64,000 nt of DNA from Burkholderiales bacterium. GTDB lineage: Bacteria; Pseudomonadota; Gammaproteobacteria; Burkholderiales; Burkholderiaceae_E. This document shows positions 48,659-57,335 of the stretch, piece after piece (position 1 is the stretch's first letter; each line of letters opens with the position of its first letter). The stretch lies in the NCBI GenBank assembly GCA_026399835.1, contig JAPLQE010000058.1, positions 62,001 to 126,000 on the forward strand, written 5' to 3'. The notes below the pieces were generated by a model. It was not told where the DNA came from. It worked only from the letters and a program-made list of their open reading frames with translations, and did no database searches. The translations under genes were made by a program, and so were the position numbers.

Positions 48659-51111
48659 GCGATCGACAGCGGCGCGAACTGCCGCTCGTCGACGCCCGCC
48701 CGCGCCCGCTCGTGCCAGGGGTCGGGCTCCTCGGCGAGGGACCACTGCAGCCGCTCGCACAGCGCGCGCCGCCCCGCGGCGTCGTCGAGGATCCGCTTCT
48801 TCACCGCGTCGAGGCCGACGCGCTTGACGTAGTGCACCGTCCGCTCCAGATACCAGCCCTCCTCGCGGTAGAGCTGCAGGAAGGCGCCCGAGTACTCGAG
48901 CACCTCCTCGTGCGTCGTCACCTTCACGAGGAACTCGGCGACCTCGGTGCGGATGCCGCCATTGCCCGCGACGTAGAGCTCCCAGCCCGAGTCGACGCCG
49001 ATCACGCCGACGTCCTTGATGCCGGCCTCGGCACAGTTGCGCGGGCAGCCCGACACCGCGAGCTTGACCTTGTGCGGCGCGTACATCCGCCACAGGTCGC
49101 GTTCGAGCTGCTTGCCCATCAGCGTCGAGTCCTGGGTACCGAAGCGGCACCACTCGGACCCCACGCAGGTCTTCACCGTGCGCAGGCCCTTGGCATACGC
49201 ATGGCCCGAGGGCATGCCGAGCGCCTTCCAGACTGCCGGCAGGTCCTCGCCCTTGACGCCGAGCAGGTCGATCCGCTGACCGCCGGTGACCTTCACCGTC
49301 GGGATCGCGTAGGCGTCGACCACGTCGGCGATGCGGCGCAGCTCGGAGGCACTGGTCTCGCCGCCCCACATCCTCGGGATCACCGAGTAGGTGCCGTCCT
49401 TCTGGATGTTGGCGTGCATCCGCTCGTTGACGAAGCGTGCGCGCGGGTCGTCGCGCGCCTCGCGCGGCCAGGTGCTGATCAGGTAGTAGTTCAGTGCCGG
49501 CCGGCAGGTCGCGCAGCCGTCGGGCGTGCGCCAGTCGAGCGCGGCCATCGTGGCGGCGAGCGTCAGCAGCTTCGTGCCGTCCGCACGCGGCTGGCGGATC
49601 GCTGCGCGCACGTCCTCGTGACCGAGCTCGGTGCAGCCGCAGACCGCCTTCTTCTTCGGCGCCGCCGAATAGTCCGAGCCGAGCGTGTTCATCAGGATCT
49701 GCTCGACCAGCCCGGTGCACGAGCCGCAGGAGGCCGAGGCCTTGGTGGACTTGCGGACCTCCTCCAGCGTGAACAGGCCCCTCGTCTTGATCGCATCGAC
49801 GATCGTGCCCTTGCACACGCCGTTGCAGCCGCAGACCTCGGCCGTGTCCGGCATCGTGAACGCCTTGTCCTGGCCCTGGTGACCGGTGTCGCCGAGGTTG
49901 GACTCGCCGAACATCAGGCGGTCGCGGACCTCGGCGATCGAGCGGCCCTCGCGCAGCAGCCGGAAGTACCAGCCGCCGTCGGCGGTGTCGCCGTAGAGGC
50001 AGGCGCCCACCAGCTTCTCGTCCTTGATGACCAGCTTCTTGTAGACGCCGGCGATCGGGTCCGACAGCGTGATGCACTCCGTGCCCTCGCCGCCCAGGAA
50101 GTCGCCGACGGAGAACAGGTCGATGCCGGTGACCTTGAGCTTGGTGGAGGTGACCGAGCCGCTGTAGCGGCCGATGCCGAAGTGCGCGAGGTGGTTGGCG
50201 CAGACCTTGGCCATCTCGAAGAGCGGCGCGACCAGGCCGTAGGCGATGCCGCGGTGGTTCGCGCACTCGCCGACCGCGTAGATCCGCGGATCGAAGGTCT
50301 GCATGGTGTCGTCGACGACGACGCCGCGGTTGCAGTGCAGCCCGATCTTCTGCGCGAGCGTGGTCTCGGGTCGGATGCCGACCGCCATCACCACGAGCTG
50401 CGCCGCCAGCGTGCGGCCGTCGGCGAGCCGCACGCCCGCGACGCGACCGTCGTCGCCGGCGACCAGGGCTTCGGTCTTGGCGGCCAGCGCGAACTTCAGG
50501 CCGCGCCGCTCGAGCGCGCCGCGCAGCAGGCCGGCCGCCTCGGCATCGAGCTGGCGCTCCATCAGCGTCGGCATGATGTGGACCACCGTCACGTCCATGC
50601 CGCGCGCGCGCAGCCCGTTGGCCGCCTCGAGCCCGAGCAGGCCGCCGCCGATCACCACCGCCTCGCGGTAGCGCGCGGCGGCCGCGATCATCGCGTCGGT
50701 GTCGGCGATGTCGCGGTAGGCCAGCACGCCGGGCAGCTCGACGCCCGGCACCGGCAGCATGAACGGCTGCGAGCCGGTGGCCAGAATCAGGCGGTCGTAC
50801 GGCGCCTCGATGCGCCCCTGGGGGCCGTCGGCGAGCACCACGCGCCGGCGGCGGTCGACGTCGACGACGCGGCAGCCCAGGTGCAGCGCGATGCCGTTCG
50901 ACGCGTACCACTCGCGGTCGTTGAGGACGATGTCCTCGAGCCGCTGCTCGCCCGCCAGCACCGGGCTCAGCAGGATGCGGTTGTAGTTCGGATGCGGCTC
51001 GGCGCCGAACACGGTGATCTCGTAGCGGTCCGGCGCGAGCGCCAGCAGCTCCTCGATCGTGCGCACGCCGGCCATGCCGTTGCCGATCAGCACCAGCTTC
51101 TGCTTGCCCAT
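48655..51111 (-). CDS. nirB: NADH-dependent nitrite reductase large subunit
   Basis: The 818-residue enzyme reduces nitrite by six electrons to ammonium in the cytoplasm. Domains in order: an FAD/NAD-binding pyridine disulphide oxidoreductase region (LVLIGNGMAGVRTIEELLA, VVIGGGLLGLEAANGLRARG), a BFD-like [2Fe-2S] domain (CGCNGVCKGTIVDA and CGSCTGLVEQ, about 425-465) with a second CGC site, and the sulphite/nitrite reductase half. The latter's siroheme-4Fe-4S ligands appear as TCVGSEWCRFGTQD and SGCPRNCAEAGIKDVG (about 645-695). It is separated from nrtD by one base and coupled to nirD. Confidence 0.97.
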   Translation of the reverse strand: MGKQKLVLIGNGMAGVRTIEELLALAPDRYEITVFGAEPHPNYNRILLSPVLAGEQRLEDIVLNDREWYASNGIALHLGCRVVDVDRRRRVVLADGPQGRIEAPYDRLILATGSQPFMLPVPGVELPGVLAYRDIADTDAMIAAAARYREAVVIGGGLLGLEAANGLRARGMDVTVVHIMPTLMERQLDAEAAGLLRGALERRGLKFALAAKTEALVAGDDGRVAGVRLADGRTLAAQLVVMAVGIRPETTLAQKIGLHCNRGVVVDDTMQTFDPRIYAVGECANHRGIAYGLVAPLFEMAKVCANHLAHFGIGRYSGSVTSTKLKVTGIDLFSVGDFLGGEGTECITLSDPIAGVYKKLVIKDEKLVGACLYGDTADGGWYFRLLREGRSIAEVRDRLMFGESNLGDTGHQGQDKAFTMPDTAEVCGCNGVCKGTIVDAIKTRGLFTLEEVRKSTKASASCGSCTGLVEQILMNTLGSDYSAAPKKKAVCGCTELGHEDVRAAIRQPRADGTKLLTLAATMAALDWRTPDGCATCRPALNYYLISTWPREARDDPRARFVNERMHANIQKDGTYSVIPRMWGGETSASELRRIADVVDAYAIPTVKVTGGQRIDLLGVKGEDLPAVWKALGMPSGHAYAKGLRTVKTCVGSEWCRFGTQDSTLMGKQLERDLWRMYAPHKVKLAVSGCPRNCAEAGIKDVGVIGVDSGWELYVAGNGGIRTEVAEFLVKVTTHEEVLEYSGAFLQLYREEGWYLERTVHYVKRVGLDAVKKRILDDAAGRRALCERLQWSLAEEPDPWHERARAGVDERQFAPLSIA

Positions 51112-51112
51112 G

Positions 51113-51964
51113 TCAGGCCACCGTCAGCTCGACGCGGGCGTGGCGCCGGTACAGGAACTCGAGCACGCGGGTGCGCAGCCGCATGTAGCGCGCGTCCTGC
51201 GCCAGCGCCACGCGGTCGCGCGGGCGCGGCAGGTCGACGTCGAGGATCTCGCCGATGGTGGCCGCCGGGCCGTTGGTCATCATGACGATGCGGTCCGACA
51301 GCAGCACCGCCTCGTCGACGTCATGGGTCACCATCAAGACGGTGCTGCCGGTGGTCGCGATGATCTTCAGCAGCTCGTCCTGCAGGTGCGCGCGGGTCAG
51401 CGCGTCGAGCGCGCCGAACGGCTCGTCCATCAGCAGCACGCGCGGCTCCATCGCCAGCGCCCGCGCGATGCCCACCCGCTGCTTCATGCCGCCGGAGATC
51501 TCCTGGGGCCGCTTGTCCGCCGCATGGGACAGGCCCACCAGCTCGAGCGCGGCGCGGCTGCGGACCTGCAGCTGCTTCTTCGACTCCTCGGCCCCGAACA
51601 CCCGCTCGACCGCCAGCAGCACGTTCTCCATGCAGCTCATCCAGGGCAGCAGCGAGTGGTTCTGGAACACCACCGCCCGCTCCGGGCCGGGCCCGCTGAT
51701 CTCGCGGTTCGCGCACAGCAGGTGCCCGCTGCTCGGCGTGTTCAGACCCGCCACCAGGTTGAGCAGCGTCGACTTGCCGCAGCCCGAGTGGCCGATCAGG
51801 GTCACGAACTCGCCCTTGGCGACCTTCAGGTCGATGTCGCGCAGCGCGACGAAGGGACCCTTCTTCGTGTCGAAGACGACGCCCGCGCCCTCGATCACCA
51901 GGTAGTTCGACTCGAATGCGTCGCGGGCCGGGCCCTGCGGATCCGTCTTGAGTTCGCCGATCAT
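51113..51964 (-). CDS. nrtD: Nitrate ABC transporter ATP-binding protein
   Basis: The 283-residue ATPase powers nitrate (or nitrite/cyanate) import. It shows LIGHSGCGKSTLLNLVAGL (Walker A), VVFQNHSLLPWMS (Q-loop), EISGGMKQRVGIARALA (signature) and RVLLMDEPFGALDALTRAHLQ (Walker B). These are typical of the nitrate/sulfonate/taurine importer class. There is no C-terminal solute-binding fusion of the NrtC kind. It lies 13 bases after the permease gene and one base before nirB. Confidence 0.92.
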   Translation of the reverse strand: MIGELKTDPQGPARDAFESNYLVIEGAGVVFDTKKGPFVALRDIDLKVAKGEFVTLIGHSGCGKSTLLNLVAGLNTPSSGHLLCANREISGPGPERAVVFQNHSLLPWMSCMENVLLAVERVFGAEESKKQLQVRSRAALELVGLSHAADKRPQEISGGMKQRVGIARALAMEPRVLLMDEPFGALDALTRAHLQDELLKIIATTGSTVLMVTHDVDEAVLLSDRIVMMTNGPAATIGEILDVDLPRPRDRVALAQDARYMRLRTRVLEFLYRRHARVELTVA

Positions 51965-51977
51965 GGTCGTGACTCCT

Positions 51978-52871
51978 TCACTCGTACGCGAAGCGCCGGG
52001 CGAGCGCCATCAGCGCCGCCTCCAGCAACAGGCCGACCACCCCGATCACGATGATCGCGAGCAGGATGTTCTCGACCTTCAGGTTGTTCCACTCGTCCCA
52101 CACCCAGAAGCCGATGCCCACGCCGCCGGTCAGCATCTCGGCGGCGACGATCACCAGCCACGCGGTGCCGATCGACAGGCGCACGCCGGTCATCAGGTAG
52201 GGCAGCACGGCCGGGAAGAGGATCTTGGTGAAGATCTTCCACTCCGACAGGTTCAGCACGCGGGCGACGTTCATGTAGTCGGCCGGCACGCGCTGCACGC
52301 CGACCGCGGTGTTGATCAGCATCGGCCAGATCGACGAGATGAAGATCGTCCAGATGGCGGCGGCATGCGCGCCCTTGAACACCAGCAGGCCGATCGGCAG
52401 CCAGGCGAGCGGCGAGACCGGTCGCAGCAGCGAGATCACCGGGCCGGTCATGCGGTTCAGGAACGACCAGCGTCCGATCAGGAAGCCGAGCGGGATGCCG
52501 ACCAGCGCGGCCAGGCCGAAGCCCGTGGCGACGCGTCCGAGCGAGGCGAGGATCTTCCAGCCGATGCCCTGGTCGTTCGGGCCGTTGCGGTAGAACGGGT
52601 CCGAGAACGCGGTGACCGCGGCCTGCCAGGTCGGCCCCGGCCCCGGGATCGACTGGCTGCCCTTGGCGATCAGCTGCCAGATCAGCAGCAGCAGCGCGAT
52701 GCCGAGCACCGGCGCGACCACCTTCGCGAGCAGCTCGTTGCGGGCCCGGCGGCGCACCGCGGCGGACACCACCGGCACGGCCGGCTCGTTGGCCGCCTCG
52801 GGCAATGCGACCTGCGCCGCGGCGGGCGCGCCGTCGGCCGGCGCGGGAACGGGAGAAGCGAGAGCACTCAT
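51978..52871 (-). CDS. nrtB: Nitrate ABC transporter permease
   Basis: The 297-residue permease has about 50 alanine/proline-rich cytoplasmic residues before the first helix (VVAPVLGIALLLLIWQLIA). Five or six membrane segments follow. The ATPase-contact EAA-like loop is RVLNLSEWKIFTKILFPAVLPYLMTG, and the final AWLVIVAAEMLTGGVGIGFWVWDEWNN is a hallmark of nitrate/nitrite permeases of the NrtB/CmpB type. It works as a homodimer with NrtD. It is preceded by the palindromic intercistronic region after nrtA. Confidence 0.93.
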   Translation of the reverse strand: MSALASPVPAPADGAPAAAQVALPEAANEPAVPVVSAAVRRRARNELLAKVVAPVLGIALLLLIWQLIAKGSQSIPGPGPTWQAAVTAFSDPFYRNGPNDQGIGWKILASLGRVATGFGLAALVGIPLGFLIGRWSFLNRMTGPVISLLRPVSPLAWLPIGLLVFKGAHAAAIWTIFISSIWPMLINTAVGVQRVPADYMNVARVLNLSEWKIFTKILFPAVLPYLMTGVRLSIGTAWLVIVAAEMLTGGVGIGFWVWDEWNNLKVENILLAIIVIGVVGLLLEAALMALARRFAYE

Positions 52872-52961
52872 GGCTGCCTCCGGTGAAAAACGGGGATCCG
52901 GCGTCGGCCGAATCGCATCGGAACTGGAAGCTCGTGTGCCGCTGCGCGAGCGATCGCGGAG

Positions 52962-53060
52962 AGGCCGTAGCGAGCAGGCCCGAGCTTGCGACGAGGAGCG
53001 CAGCCGTACGTGATGTACGGCGAGCACCGCAGTCGCGAGATCGGGACGCGCAGTAGGCCT
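52962..53060 (-). promoter_or_regulatory. Imperfect long palindrome between nrtA and nrtB
   Basis: Outer AGGCC/GGCCT arms, then CCCGA with TCGGG and GCGAC with GTCGC, and a central CCGTAC-GTGAT-GTACGG hairpin, form one large stem-loop of about 99 bases starting at the nrtA stop codon. Similar GC-rich intergenic palindromes occur as dispersed repeats in betaproteobacteria. In mRNA it could stabilise the nrtA transcript and lower expression of the permease. Confidence 0.65.
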
Positions 53061-54450
53061 ATCCGCGGTCGATCGTGCGGATCTTGAAGCTCTCGGCGTA
53101 CTTGGCCGGGTTGGTCCCGTCCCAGGTCACGCCATCGAGGAACTTCGAGCTGCGCAGGTCGCTCTTGGGCACGGTGACCTTCAGCTGCGCCGCGGCGTCC
53201 TTGTAGATCGCCGTCTGGTTGACCTGCTTGGCGACCGCGAGGTAGTCGGGGTCGGCCTTGAGCAGCCCCCAGCGGCGGTGCTGGGTCAGGAACCACATCC
53301 CGTCCGACAGGTACGGATAGTTGACCGCGCCGTCGTTGAAGAACTTCATGTGGTTCGCATCGTCCCAGGTCTTGCCCAGGCCGTTCTGGTAGCGCCCGAG
53401 GATGCGGTCGATGATCACGTCGCGCGACGTGTTCACGTAGGCCTGCTGCGAGATGACGTCGGCCATCTTGTTCTTGTTCTGCAGGCCCGCGTCGATCCAG
53501 CGGCCGGCCTCGAGCACGGCCGTCGTGACCGCGCGGCAGGTGTTCGGGTTCTGCTTGACGAAGTCGGCGGTGGTGCCCAGCACCTTCTCGGGATGGTCCT
53601 TCCAGATGTCCTGCGTGGTGATGCCGGTCACGCCGATGCCGTCGGCGATCGCGCGGTGGTTCCACGGCTCGCCCACGCAGTACATGTCCATGTTGCCGAC
53701 CCGCATGTTCGCGACCATCTGCGGCGGCGGCACGGTGATGACCTTCATGTCGCGCAGCGGGTTGATGCCGTACGCACCGAGCCAGTAGTACAGCCACATC
53801 GCGTGGGTGCCGGTCGGGAAGGTCTGCGCGCCGACGTACTCGCGCTTGTCGGTCTGCATCAGCTTCGCGAGCGAAGGACCGTCGACCGCGCCCTTGTCGG
53901 ACAGCTTCTTCGACAGCGTGATGGCCTGGCCGTTGTGGTTCAGGTTCATCAACATCGCCATATCCTTCTTCGGACCGCCGATGCCGAGCTGCACGCCGTA
54001 GATGAGGCCGTACAGCACGTGCGCGAAGTCGATGTCGCCGTTGACCAGCTTGTCCCGCACCGAGGCCCAGGAGGCCTCCTTGGTGGGAACGATCTTGACG
54101 CCGTACTTCTTGTCGAACTCGTTGACCGCCGCCATCACCACCGACGCGCAGTCGGTCAGCGGGATGAAGCCGATCTTCACTTCCTTCTTCTCGGGCGCGT
54201 CGGAGCCTGCGGCCCAGGCGACGTTGCGGATCGCGGGGTCGATCATGCCGGTGATCCCTGCGGCACCGGCCGCGGCGAGGCCGCGCACGAAGCGGCGGCG
54301 GTCGGCGGCGACGGGAGCGTCGGCGCCGGGGAGCGCGTCGAGGCGCCCGGAGAGGGCCGGGCCGGGCGCGTTGTTCGCGATCTCGGGCGCCGGAGAGGGG
54401 AGGAGAGGCGAGGAACGGAGCGACGACGGAACGTTGGCTTCAGCAGACAT
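53059..54450 (-). CDS. nrtA: Nitrate-binding periplasmic protein, Tat-type
   Basis: The 463-residue protein belongs to the NrtA/CmpA solute-binding family. After about 50 low-complexity residues comes a twin-arginine signal, DRRRFVRGLAAAGAAGITGM. The mature part has VKIGFIPLTDCASVVMAAVNEFDKKYG, FAHVLYGLIYGVQLGIGGPKK and VGAQTFPTGTHAMWLYYWLGA, the ligand-binding regions of nitrate-specific members. A tail includes PDYLAVAKQVNQTAIY. It is the first transporter gene and follows the structured leader. The signal suggests export of a folded protein. Confidence 0.95.
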   Translation of the reverse strand: MSAEANVPSSLRSSPLLPSPAPEIANNAPGPALSGRLDALPGADAPVAADRRRFVRGLAAAGAAGITGMIDPAIRNVAWAAGSDAPEKKEVKIGFIPLTDCASVVMAAVNEFDKKYGVKIVPTKEASWASVRDKLVNGDIDFAHVLYGLIYGVQLGIGGPKKDMAMLMNLNHNGQAITLSKKLSDKGAVDGPSLAKLMQTDKREYVGAQTFPTGTHAMWLYYWLGAYGINPLRDMKVITVPPPQMVANMRVGNMDMYCVGEPWNHRAIADGIGVTGITTQDIWKDHPEKVLGTTADFVKQNPNTCRAVTTAVLEAGRWIDAGLQNKNKMADVISQQAYVNTSRDVIIDRILGRYQNGLGKTWDDANHMKFFNDGAVNYPYLSDGMWFLTQHRRWGLLKADPDYLAVAKQVNQTAIYKDAAAQLKVTVPKSDLRSSKFLDGVTWDGTNPAKYAESFKIRTIDRG

Positions 54451-54477
54451 GGCGCGATCCCGGACAGGGTTGGATGC

Positions 54478-54541
54478 CGACGCTCTCGCGTCGCCCTCGC
54501 AGTCGCCGTTGACTGCAGTCCGGCCGCCATTAGCCGTGGCC
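54478..54541 (-). promoter_or_regulatory. Candidate ANTAR-target leader hairpins upstream of nrtA
   Basis: On the minus strand two adjacent hairpins precede nrtA. P1 (54522-54541) has GGCC arms and contains ACGGCT. P2 (54499-54516) is a perfect six-pair stem GCAGTC/GACTGC around the hexaloop AACGGC, with A at position 1 and G at position 4, as required in ANTAR RNA targets. A third strong hairpin, CGACGC-GAGA-GCGTCG (54478-54493), follows. With an ANTAR-protein gene directly upstream, this reads as a NasT-type antitermination leader. No U-tract follows the third hairpin. Confidence 0.6.
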
Positions 54542-54700
54542 AGCAGGCATGCACGAGCCGTGCCAGATGCTCGCGCGCCAGACGCCCCTCCGGAAACCCG
54601 CATGAACAGGGCCTCTCCGGGCGTCGCCCCCCGTGCTGCCGGGAGCGATGCGACCGGGCGGGCGCCATGGCGGTGCCCCGCCCCGCCCCGGATCCGGGAG

Positions 54701-54721
54701 GCCGCACCGCTTTCGTGCGGC
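54701..54721 (-). terminator. Hairpin after the nasT-like gene
   Basis: GCCGCAC and GTGCGGC form a perfect seven-pair stem with loop GAAAGCG, 22 bases beyond the nasT stop. There is no T-tract. It may end nasT transcripts or belong to the nrtA leader. Confidence 0.4.
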
Positions 54722-54742
54722 GCAGCATGACCGTCGGGCCCG

Positions 54743-55315
54743 TCATCCGAGCAGGTCGGCCGCGTCGATCAGCCGTCGCGCGACGTCCACCAGCTTCATG
54801 TTGCGGTCCATCGCGATGCGCCGCATCCGCCGGTGCGCGTCGTCCTCGCTCAGGCCCTGGCGCGACATCAGCAGCACCTTCGCGCGGTCGAGCACCTTGC
54901 GGTCCTCGAGCCGGGTGCGGGCGTCCGCGAGCTGCGCGCGCAGGTCCTGCTCGATGCGAAAGCGCGCGAGCGCCACGTCGAGCACCGGCTGCACCCGCTC
55001 GGCGGCCAGCCCCGCGACCACGTACCCGGAGACACCGGCGGCGATCGCCCGCTGCATCCGGTCGGTGCTGCGGTCCTGGGTGAACATGACGATCGCGCGC
55101 GGCGCGTCCTGGGTGGCGACGCAGACGTGCTCGAGGATGTCGCGGCCGGCGCTGTCCTCGTCGATGACGATGAGATCGGGCGACAGCTCGGCCACCCGCT
55201 CGGGCAGGCGCAGGTCGGCCGGCACGGTCGCCACCACCGTGTAGCCCGCCTCGGCGAGACCTTCGCGCAGCGCCTCGGCGAGCTGCGCCTCGTCGTTGAC
55301 CACCAGGATCCGCAT
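54743..55315 (-). CDS. nasT: ANTAR-domain response regulator, NasT type
   Basis: The 190-residue protein has a receiver-like domain ([36 protein letters not shown]), a helical linker ([22 protein letters not shown]) and a C-terminal three-helix ANTAR domain. The last contains [42 protein letters not shown], with the alanine and aromatic-position pattern of RNA-binding ANTAR proteins. NasT-like proteins bind hairpin leaders and prevent termination when nitrate or nitrite is sensed. The usual nitrate-sensing partner NasS is not present in this window. It is divergent from tsaD and lies directly upstream of the nrtA leader. Confidence 0.9.
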   Translation of the reverse strand: MRILVVNDEAQLAEALREGLAEAGYTVVATVPADLRLPERVAELSPDLIVIDEDSAGRDILEHVCVATQDAPRAIVMFTQDRSTDRMQRAIAAGVSGYVVAGLAAERVQPVLDVALARFRIEQDLRAQLADARTRLEDRKVLDRAKVLLMSRQGLSEDDAHRRMRRIAMDRNMKLVDVARRLIDAADLLG

Positions 55316-55371
55316 GCCCCGTCCACGCAAGAAGCGCGCCACGGCCACGGGGGCGCCCCGAGCGCGCTTGC

Positions 55372-55377
55372 TACACT
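55372..55377 (+). promoter_or_regulatory. Candidate extended -10 (TGC-TACACT) for tsaD
   Basis: TACACT preceded by TGC forms an extended -10. Six bases separate it from the tsaD ATG at 55384, so transcription should start at or next to the start codon and the mRNA would be leaderless. No -35 match is present and none is strictly required for an extended -10. Confidence 0.5.
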
Positions 55378-55383
55378 GCACCG

Positions 55384-56415
55384 ATGCTGACCCTGGGCAT
55401 CGAGACCTCCTGCGACGAGACCGGCGTCGCGCTCTACGACGACGCGCGCGGCCTGCTCGCGCAGGCACTGCACTCGCAGGTCGCGATGCACGAGCGCTAC
55501 GGCGGGGTCGTCCCCGAACTCGCCTCGCGCGACCACATCCGGCGGCTGCTGCCGCTCACGCGCCAGGTGCTCGCCGAGGCCGGGGTCGCGCTCGATGCGG
55601 TCGACGCGATCGCCTACACCGAGGGGCCGGGCCTGGCCGGCGCGCTGCTGGTCGGCGCCGCGGTCGCCCAGTCGCTCGGCTTCGCGCTCGGCGTGCCGAC
55701 GCTCGGCGTGCACCACCTCGAGGGGCACCTGCTGTCGCCGCTGCTCTCGGCCGACGCGCCCGACTTCCCCTTCGTCGCACTGCTCGTCTCCGGCGGCCAC
55801 ACGCAGCTGCTGCGGGTCGACGGCGTCGGCCGCTATGCGCTGCTCGGCGAATCGGTCGACGACGCCGCCGGCGAGGCCTTCGACAAGAGCGCCAAGCTGC
55901 TCGGCCTGGGCTACCCCGGCGGACCCGCGATCGCGCGGCTCGCCGAGTCCGGCACGCCGGGCCGCTTCGAGCTGCCGCGCCCGAAGCTGCACTCGGGCGA
56001 CCTCGACTTCAGCTTCTCCGGACTCAAGACCGCGGTCGCCACGCGCATCGCCCGTGGCCTGCCCACCGAGCAGTCGCGTGCCGACCTCGCCGCCGAGGCA
56101 CAGGCCGCGATCGTCGACGTGCTGGTCGCCAAGTCGCTGGCCGCGGTGCGCGCGACCGGGCTGCGCACCCTGGTGATCGCCGGCGGCGTCAGCGCCAACC
56201 GCCGGCTGCGCGAACGGCTGGCCGATGCGAGCGCACGCGACGGGCTGCGCGTCTGCTTCCCGGAACCGGCGCTGTGCACCGACAACGGCGCGATGATCGC
56301 GTTCGCCGGTGCGCTGCGGCTGCGTGCGCTGCGCGAGGCGGGCCTCGCCGTGCCGCACGCCGGCGGCTTCGACGTCCGCCCGCGCTGGCCGCTCGAGCAG
56401 CTCGCGCCTGCCTGA
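55384..56415 (+). CDS. tsaD: tRNA t6A transferase TsaD
   Basis: The 343-residue enzyme transfers threonylcarbamoyl from its AMP form to A37 of ANN-reading tRNAs, working with TsaB and TsaE. It starts with [36 protein letters not shown] is followed by [12 protein letters not shown] (the HxxxH metal site, about residue 110), then VSGGHTQLL and [28 protein letters not shown] and a closing [16 protein letters not shown] and [11 protein letters not shown] complete it. Length is normal. It is essential in most bacteria. A possible leaderless promoter precedes it. Confidence 0.97.
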   Translation: MLTLGIETSCDETGVALYDDARGLLAQALHSQVAMHERYGGVVPELASRDHIRRLLPLTRQVLAEAGVALDAVDAIAYTEGPGLAGALLVGAAVAQSLGFALGVPTLGVHHLEGHLLSPLLSADAPDFPFVALLVSGGHTQLLRVDGVGRYALLGESVDDAAGEAFDKSAKLLGLGYPGGPAIARLAESGTPGRFELPRPKLHSGDLDFSFSGLKTAVATRIARGLPTEQSRADLAAEAQAAIVDVLVAKSLAAVRATGLRTLVIAGGVSANRRLRERLADASARDGLRVCFPEPALCTDNGAMIAFAGALRLRALREAGLAVPHAGGFDVRPRWPLEQLAPA

Positions 56416-56449
56416 GGCCGCGCGAAGCCCCGACCGCGCACCGTCACGA

Positions 56450-57193
56450 ATGAGCCGCGTCCCCCGTTCGCCGATGCGCCGCCTGCAGCTGGCTTCGGCA
56501 CTGGCCGCGGCACTCGGGCTTCGGCCGACGGTACAGGCTGCGCAGGAGCCGGCCGGCAGCTCCGCGACGGCGGTGCCGCCCCGCCTGGCACTGGCACGCG
56601 AACTGCTGGCCTCGCTCGAGCCCGCGCGCACCGGCTACCGCCATCGTTCGCAGGTGCGCTTCGCCGACGCGGCGCGGCCCTCGCTCGCCTGGACCGACTG
56701 CAGCGGCCTGCTCAATGCGATCCTCGGGCGCGCCGATCCGCAAACGCTGGCGGCGCTGGTCGCGGCCAGCCCGGACAGGCGCCCCCAGGCGATCGACTAC
56801 GTCGCCGCGATCGGGCGTGACGACGGCTTCCTGCGGATCACCCGCGTCGATGCGATCGTGCCCGGCGACATCGTGGCGATCGCCTATCCGCCGGGCGCCT
56901 CCGATACCGGGCACGTGGTACTCGTCGACGCCGTCCCCGAGCCCCTCGACGGCACACCCGCGCATCCGGGCTGGACGCAGTGGGCCCTGCCGGTCATCGA
57001 TGCGACCGCGAGCCCGCACGGCCTGGACGACGAGCGCGCCGGGCCGCCGCCGCGCACCGGCGCCGGGCGCGGCGTGATGCGCCTCTATGCGGATGCCGCA
57101 GGGCGGCCCACCGGCCACGCATGGAGCCGCTCGCCGCGCTCGGTGCTGCATCCGGCGGCGATGCGTCCGATCGCGGTCGGCCGACCGCTCTGA
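56450..57193 (+). CDS. Secreted NlpC/P60-like protein, putative
   Basis: The 247-residue protein has a hydrophobic start that may be a signal (RRLQLASALAAALGLRPTVQAAQ). The domain has LAWTDCSGLLNAIL, where a cysteine sits in a DCSG-type motif, and later IVPGDIVAIAY and SDTGHVVLVDAVP, where histidine follows. That Cys-His pair and the order of strands match NlpC/P60 cell-wall peptidases, although overall similarity is weak. If correct, it would cut peptidoglycan peptides in the periplasm. It follows tsaD by 34 bases on the same strand. MSRVPRS is used as start; MRRLQL eight codons on is possible. Confidence 0.6.
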   Translation: MSRVPRSPMRRLQLASALAAALGLRPTVQAAQEPAGSSATAVPPRLALARELLASLEPARTGYRHRSQVRFADAARPSLAWTDCSGLLNAILGRADPQTLAALVAASPDRRPQAIDYVAAIGRDDGFLRITRVDAIVPGDIVAIAYPPGASDTGHVVLVDAVPEPLDGTPAHPGWTQWALPVIDATASPHGLDDERAGPPPRTGAGRGVMRLYADAAGRPTGHAWSRSPRSVLHPAAMRPIAVGRPL

Positions 57194-57216
57194 GCGGGCA
57201 CGGCGCAGTCCGTGCC

Positions 57217-57248
57217 CCGACCGTCGGCGCGGCCGCGCCGACGGTCGG
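57217..57248. terminator. Perfect 32-bp palindrome
   Basis: Two exactly complementary 16-base arms (CCGACCGTCGGCGCGG and its reverse complement) meet with no spacer, 24 bases beyond the NlpC/P60-like gene and before HDOD. As RNA it would form a very strong hairpin. With no T-tract, it may serve as an end-protecting or Rho-assisted terminator, or as a DNA-binding site. Confidence 0.55.
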
Positions 57249-57335
57249 TGCGGAGCAGCCGACGCGCGACGCCCCGCTTCAGCGCAGCCCGCGCGAGACC
57301 GTTATAGAGTAGGACGCATAGCTGAGGACACCACC

